Shown here: in pieces, positions 61,318 to 64,000 of the stretch
Layout of the letters: every line of letters starts with the position of its first letter
Position numbering within the stretch: the stretch's first letter is position 1
Assembly (NCBI GenBank): GCA_033721235.1
Contig: JAWWAY010000001.1
Location: forward strand, 310,001-374,000
Direction of reading: 5' to 3'
Length of the DNA stretch: 64,000 nucleotides
Origin: UBA5078 sp033721235
GTDB taxonomy: Bacteria > Pseudomonadota > Gammaproteobacteria > Pseudomonadales > Pseudohongiellaceae
The notes under the pieces: model-generated
Told to the model about the DNA's origin: nothing
What the model saw: only the letters and a program-made list of their open reading frames with translations
Databases searched by the model: none
Made by a program: the position numbers and the translations under genes

Positions 61318-62523
61318 TCAGTTCTTGATGAGCTTACGTTTAGCACTGGCGTGTCGCTCGGCCCGTTCCACATCGATGTAGCGATCGGTGATGGCGCTAG
61401 AGCCGTGTCCGGCATCATCGCGCACATGCTCGCGGGGCCGAAACTTCACGTCTTCTGATATACCGGTATGCCTCAGCCAATGCACGGTAGCCGCTGATAG
61501 GCGTTCCGCTTCCTCTGGCAGGCCTTCTTGGCGCATTTTATCGGCGGCCAAGTCGAAGCACTTTTGTACGATGAGGCGAATTTGCCTAGTGCTGGTAATG
61601 CCACCTCTGCCACGAGTCTTGTGAATCAATGGGCTTAGCTCACCTGGCATGGGTAGAGGGCTAAGGCTGCGAGAGCGCCTGTAACGCTTTAGCGCTTCAA
61701 GCATATTGTCGCTGACCGATATTTCACGCTCTTTATTACCCTTGCCGACGGTAGTAAACCACCAATTGCCTTCTGGATCGGGCTGAAAATGCCCCATCTG
61801 AGGCGCCCATCTTGGAGTCTCTACTAACTCAGATATACGCAGGTACATCGCAAATAGAGCATTCATAATGAATAAAGTGCGCTCGTGATTCTTTGGATCC
61901 TCTGCTGCTAGGTTCTCCGCAACCTCGATTACGAAGGACCATTGAACGGGTGAGAGCCGGCGAATTTGCTGCTTAGCCTGGCTGCGGCGTAGGAACTTGC
62001 TCTTTTGCCTTATTTGGGAAACAGGGTTGGCGCTTAGATAAGACTCTTGAATGAGGAAATTAAAAAAGCTGCTTAGCACGCTAAACAAGGACTGTAGCCC
62101 AGACTGGGATATTAAATACTCGCCCTTGGTACTCACATAGGGGCGCCAATCACTATTGGGCTGTCTTTCTCCCCCTCGGCTGACGTAGCGGGCGACGTTT
62201 TTTTCCCCTATCCAAGTCTGCGGCGGTGATTTAGCAAATTCGGCGTAAGCTTCAATGTTTTCGCGGTGAACGTGCTTGATAGGCGTTTTGGCGATTAACC
62301 AGCACCATTGAATGAAGTGTTCGATTTCTCGGCGATAGGTGGAGAAAGTGTCCGGACTGCCACGATAGCTATAGAGAAACTCGCAGGCGAGGCGGTATTC
62401 GTCCAGTGCGTGATCTATGGGGGATTCCAACAGGTGCTCGACCGACTGGGCGGGGTGCTTAAAGGGATTAGGCATCTCCTCTAATGTATCGAATAAGGCT
62501 TTTGGGCTTTTGTTCTTGCTCAT
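61318..62523 (-). CDS. orphan tyrosine recombinase
   Basis: Site-specific integrase of 401 residues. A SAM-like core-binding domain (about 35-165) precedes the catalytic domain with Arg in LRISELVE, Lys in VGKGNKERE, HWLRHTG, a second His in AGHGSSA and Tyr in ITDRYIDV, so it should be active. No phage, transposon or cassette genes and no att repeats are seen nearby. It is too divergent in its N-terminus to call XerC or XerD. Divergent from modA. Confidence 0.85.
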   Translation of the reverse strand: MSKNKSPKALFDTLEEMPNPFKHPAQSVEHLLESPIDHALDEYRLACEFLYSYRGSPDTFSTYRREIEHFIQWCWLIAKTPIKHVHRENIEAYAEFAKSPPQTWIGEKNVARYVSRGGERQPNSDWRPYVSTKGEYLISQSGLQSLFSVLSSFFNFLIQESYLSANPVSQIRQKSKFLRRSQAKQQIRRLSPVQWSFVIEVAENLAAEDPKNHERTLFIMNALFAMYLRISELVETPRWAPQMGHFQPDPEGNWWFTTVGKGNKEREISVSDNMLEALKRYRRSRSLSPLPMPGELSPLIHKTRGRGGITSTRQIRLIVQKCFDLAADKMRQEGLPEEAERLSAATVHWLRHTGISEDVKFRPREHVRDDAGHGSSAITDRYIDVERAERHASAKRKLIKN

Positions 62524-62560
62524 TACTGCTTATGCCGCCGTTTAGGGCCAGATTTCGGGC

Positions 62561-62600
62561 TTGTCTGGGTTGATCGCTATATACTATGATGCATAACGCT
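62561..62600 (+). promoter_or_regulatory. modA promoter with ModE-like operator
   Basis: ATCGCTATATA (62573-62583) matches the left half of the ModE consensus, and ATAACG (62593-62598) most of the right half, 8-9 nt on. The site covers a -10 box TATGAT (62585-62590) paired with -35 TTGTCT (62561-62566, 18-nt spacer), a layout for molybdate-dependent repression. No modE gene is in the window. Confidence 0.5.
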
Positions 62601-62634
62601 TTGCGGCAAACCAAACTTCACCAAGCGAGTCTTC

Positions 62635-63384
62635 ATGCGCACCACAGCAGTATTTCTTCTATCTCTTTGTTTATCAGGCTTCAGCGCCTTTAGCGGTGCA
62701 GCCGAGATAACCGTTGCTGTAGCGTCTAACTTTACCTCAAGCTTAGAGAAATTACGTCAGGAGTTTGAACAACAGAGCAATCATAGTATTCGAGTGGTCA
62801 GTGGCTCCTCTGGCAGGCTCTATGCTCAGATAATCAATGGGGCGCCCTTTGATGTGTTTTTGAGCGCAGACGCAGAAAAACCAAGAGCTCTAGAGAGTTC
62901 GGGCACCATTTCTAGGGCAGACAGAAGACCCTATGCATTGGGACGTCTGGTGCTGTGGAGTGGGCTTTCCGGCAGGCAGGTCACGAATGCCGATGTCTTA
63001 TTGCAAGAGGGCGTGAATAGAGTGGCCATCGCTAACCCACGAGTGGCGCCATATGGCGTGGCCGCCGTTGAGACCCTAGAGGCCCTTGGTTTGTTTGAGG
63101 CTTTATCCGAGCGCCTGGTGCGCGGGGAGAATATAGCGCAGACCTATCAATTTGTTGAAAGTGCTAATGCGAGTTTAGGCTTTGTGGCCTTATCACAGGT
63201 GCTGGAGCGCGCTGCACCAGATACTTACTGGCTAATACCCGATAATTATCACCGCCCTTTGGTGCAAGAGCTGGCGGTTATTCGTCCGAGTGAGGCCGTC
63301 GCCCAGTTTCTTCAGTTTATGGAAAGCGCCGCCGGGCGTGCCATTATCCTCGATAGCGGTTACCGCTTACCCGAAGGTCTTTAG
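62635..63384 (+). CDS. modA: molybdate ABC transporter substrate-binding protein ModA
   Basis: Periplasmic binding protein of 249 residues. Signal peptide with cleavage near SGAAEIT. Mature motifs ITVAVASNFTSSLEKL, VSGSSGRLYAQIINGAPFDVFLSAD and NPRVAPYGVAA are those of ModA. modB follows 9 nt downstream. It supplies molybdate for the cofactor made by the moaCDE genes in this window. Tungstate binding is also possible. Confidence 0.9.
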   Translation: MRTTAVFLLSLCLSGFSAFSGAAEITVAVASNFTSSLEKLRQEFEQQSNHSIRVVSGSSGRLYAQIINGAPFDVFLSADAEKPRALESSGTISRADRRPYALGRLVLWSGLSGRQVTNADVLLQEGVNRVAIANPRVAPYGVAAVETLEALGLFEALSERLVRGENIAQTYQFVESANASLGFVALSQVLERAAPDTYWLIPDNYHRPLVQELAVIRPSEAVAQFLQFMESAAGRAIILDSGYRLPEGL

Positions 63385-63393
63385 GGAGCTAGT

Positions 63394-64000
63394 ATGATGA
63401 CAAGTGGCGATTGGACGGCATTTTGGCTGACGCTTCAGCTTGCACTAGTCACAGTCGTAATTTTGCTTGGCATAGGCACCCCCTTGGCCTGGTGGCTTGC
63501 TCAATCTAAATGCCGTTATAAGGCTTTAGTAGAAGCTGCCGTAGCATTGCCATTGGTGCTTCCACCCACGGTTATAGGCTTCTATCTTCTCATAGCACTT
63601 GGCCCTAATGGCCCGATAGGCCAATTAGTCGCGAGCTTGGGCCTGCAGCCTTTGGCGTTTAGCTTTTCGGGCTTAGTGATAGGCTCGGTTGTGTATTCGC
63701 TACCCTTTGTCGTGCAGCCGTTGCAGAACACGTTTAGCTCTATCGACCAGGCTCCCCTGGAGGCTGCCGCCACGCTAGGCTCCAAGGGTTTTGACCGTTT
63801 TCTGCATGTGGTCTTGCCGCTGTCTCGCTCCGGCTACCTTACTGCCATTGTGCTGGGCTTTGCGCACACACTGGGTGAGTTTGGAGTGGTATTGATGATT
63901 GGAGGCAATATTCCTGGCCAGACTCAGGTTTTGTCTATTGCCATATATGATCACGTTGAATCCCTTGAATACGCCAACGCTCACTGGTTAGCGGCCTTTA
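63394..64000 (+). CDS. modB: molybdate ABC transporter permease ModB (partial, 3' end beyond window)
   Basis: Open to the window edge without a stop, 202 codons visible. Starts MMTSGDWTAFWLTLQLA, with GGGAG upstream of ATG at 63394 (63397 possible). Several membrane helices are seen, with ALPLVLPPTVIGFYLL and the cytoplasmic EAA loop EAAATLGSKGFDRFLHVVLP, which contacts the ATPase ModC; LGFAHTLGEFGVVLMIGG follows. Family call is clear; the C-terminus is missing only because the window ends. Confidence 0.9.
   Translation, partial: MMTSGDWTAFWLTLQLALVTVVILLGIGTPLAWWLAQSKCRYKALVEAAVALPLVLPPTVIGFYLLIALGPNGPIGQLVASLGLQPLAFSFSGLVIGSVVYSLPFVVQPLQNTFSSIDQAPLEAAATLGSKGFDRFLHVVLPLSRSGYLTAIVLGFAHTLGEFGVVLMIGGNIPGQTQVLSIAIYDHVESLEYANAHWLAAF

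Noticed and set aside
61318..62634. Prophage or integrative element
   Set aside because: Only the recombinase gene is present; neighbours on both sides are ordinary core genes and no att-type direct repeats are visible.

Overview
The window looks like core chromosome of a marine gammaproteobacterium, with moderate GC and gene types shared with Pseudomonas and the Cellvibrionales/Spongiibacter-like groups. Supporting signs are cysG, tusDCBE, a YccA-like gene and tRNA-Ser(TGA) around ftsK-lolA-rarA-serS, a clpS-clpA-infA-bpt-aat-trxB block, a monomeric isocitrate dehydrogenase, ThrH, and an iron-sulfur (APS-type) CysH. From memory, the order between about 17 kb and 43.3 kb closely follows the P. 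aeruginosa purB-to-tRNA-Ser segment. The purB-hflD-mnmA-nudJ-rluE-icd order is also that of E. coli. No species call is possible from sequence alone.

Layout. 0-6.5 kb: c-di-GMP signalling (a membrane diguanylate cyclase, a REC-EAL response regulator, a PAS/GAF/GGDEF/EAL protein) with a small hypothetical gene and glpE. 6.7-13.6 kb: argD, msrA, a patatin-like lipase, a 5'-nucleotidase, cysB, cysH, thrH. 13.6-20.7 kb: a seven-gene leftward run, nudJ-mnmA-hflD-purB-roxA-(secretin-N-like)-pabB. 20.8-25.1 kb: moaCDE, rluE, monomeric icd. 25.2-31.2 kb: cspD and an N-degron block (ClpS adaptor, ClpA unfoldase, Bpt and Aat transferases) with infA and trxB. 31.4-39 kb: rightward ftsK-lolA-rarA-crcB-serS-cysG ending at a strong bidirectional terminator. 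39-43.3 kb: a small membrane-protein gene behind FNR/Anr-like boxes, purC, tusDCBE, a Bax-inhibitor-1 protein, tRNA-Ser.

43.3-54.7 kb is the most unusual part. About 1.3 kb of repeats follows tRNA-Ser: two 101-bp repeats carrying a degenerate inverted copy of the tRNA 3' end, then three tandem units of about 330 bp, each with a 124-nt inverted repeat. Next come a membrane GGDEF-EAL protein and a compact set of genes I could not assign to a known pathway: sulfatase-like membrane enzyme, SAM methyltransferase, GT4 glycosyltransferase, RibD-C-type reductase, BchC-like dehydrogenase, a 6-pyruvoyltetrahydropterin-synthase homologue with Glu at the catalytic Cys position, a flippase-like membrane protein and a CDP-alcohol phosphatidyltransferase. 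I suggest they make a modified pterin- or pyrimidine-derived product and/or a glycolipid. This is the best candidate for an undescribed system.

55-64 kb: a Tat-exported double-VOC protein, a large outer-membrane DUF5916-like protein, a hairpin-rich stretch with a strong terminator (possible small RNA), the periplasmic protease Prc, an orphan tyrosine recombinase, and modA-modB (modB runs off the end) behind a ModE-like operator. All database-style assignments are from motif recognition; no searches were run.
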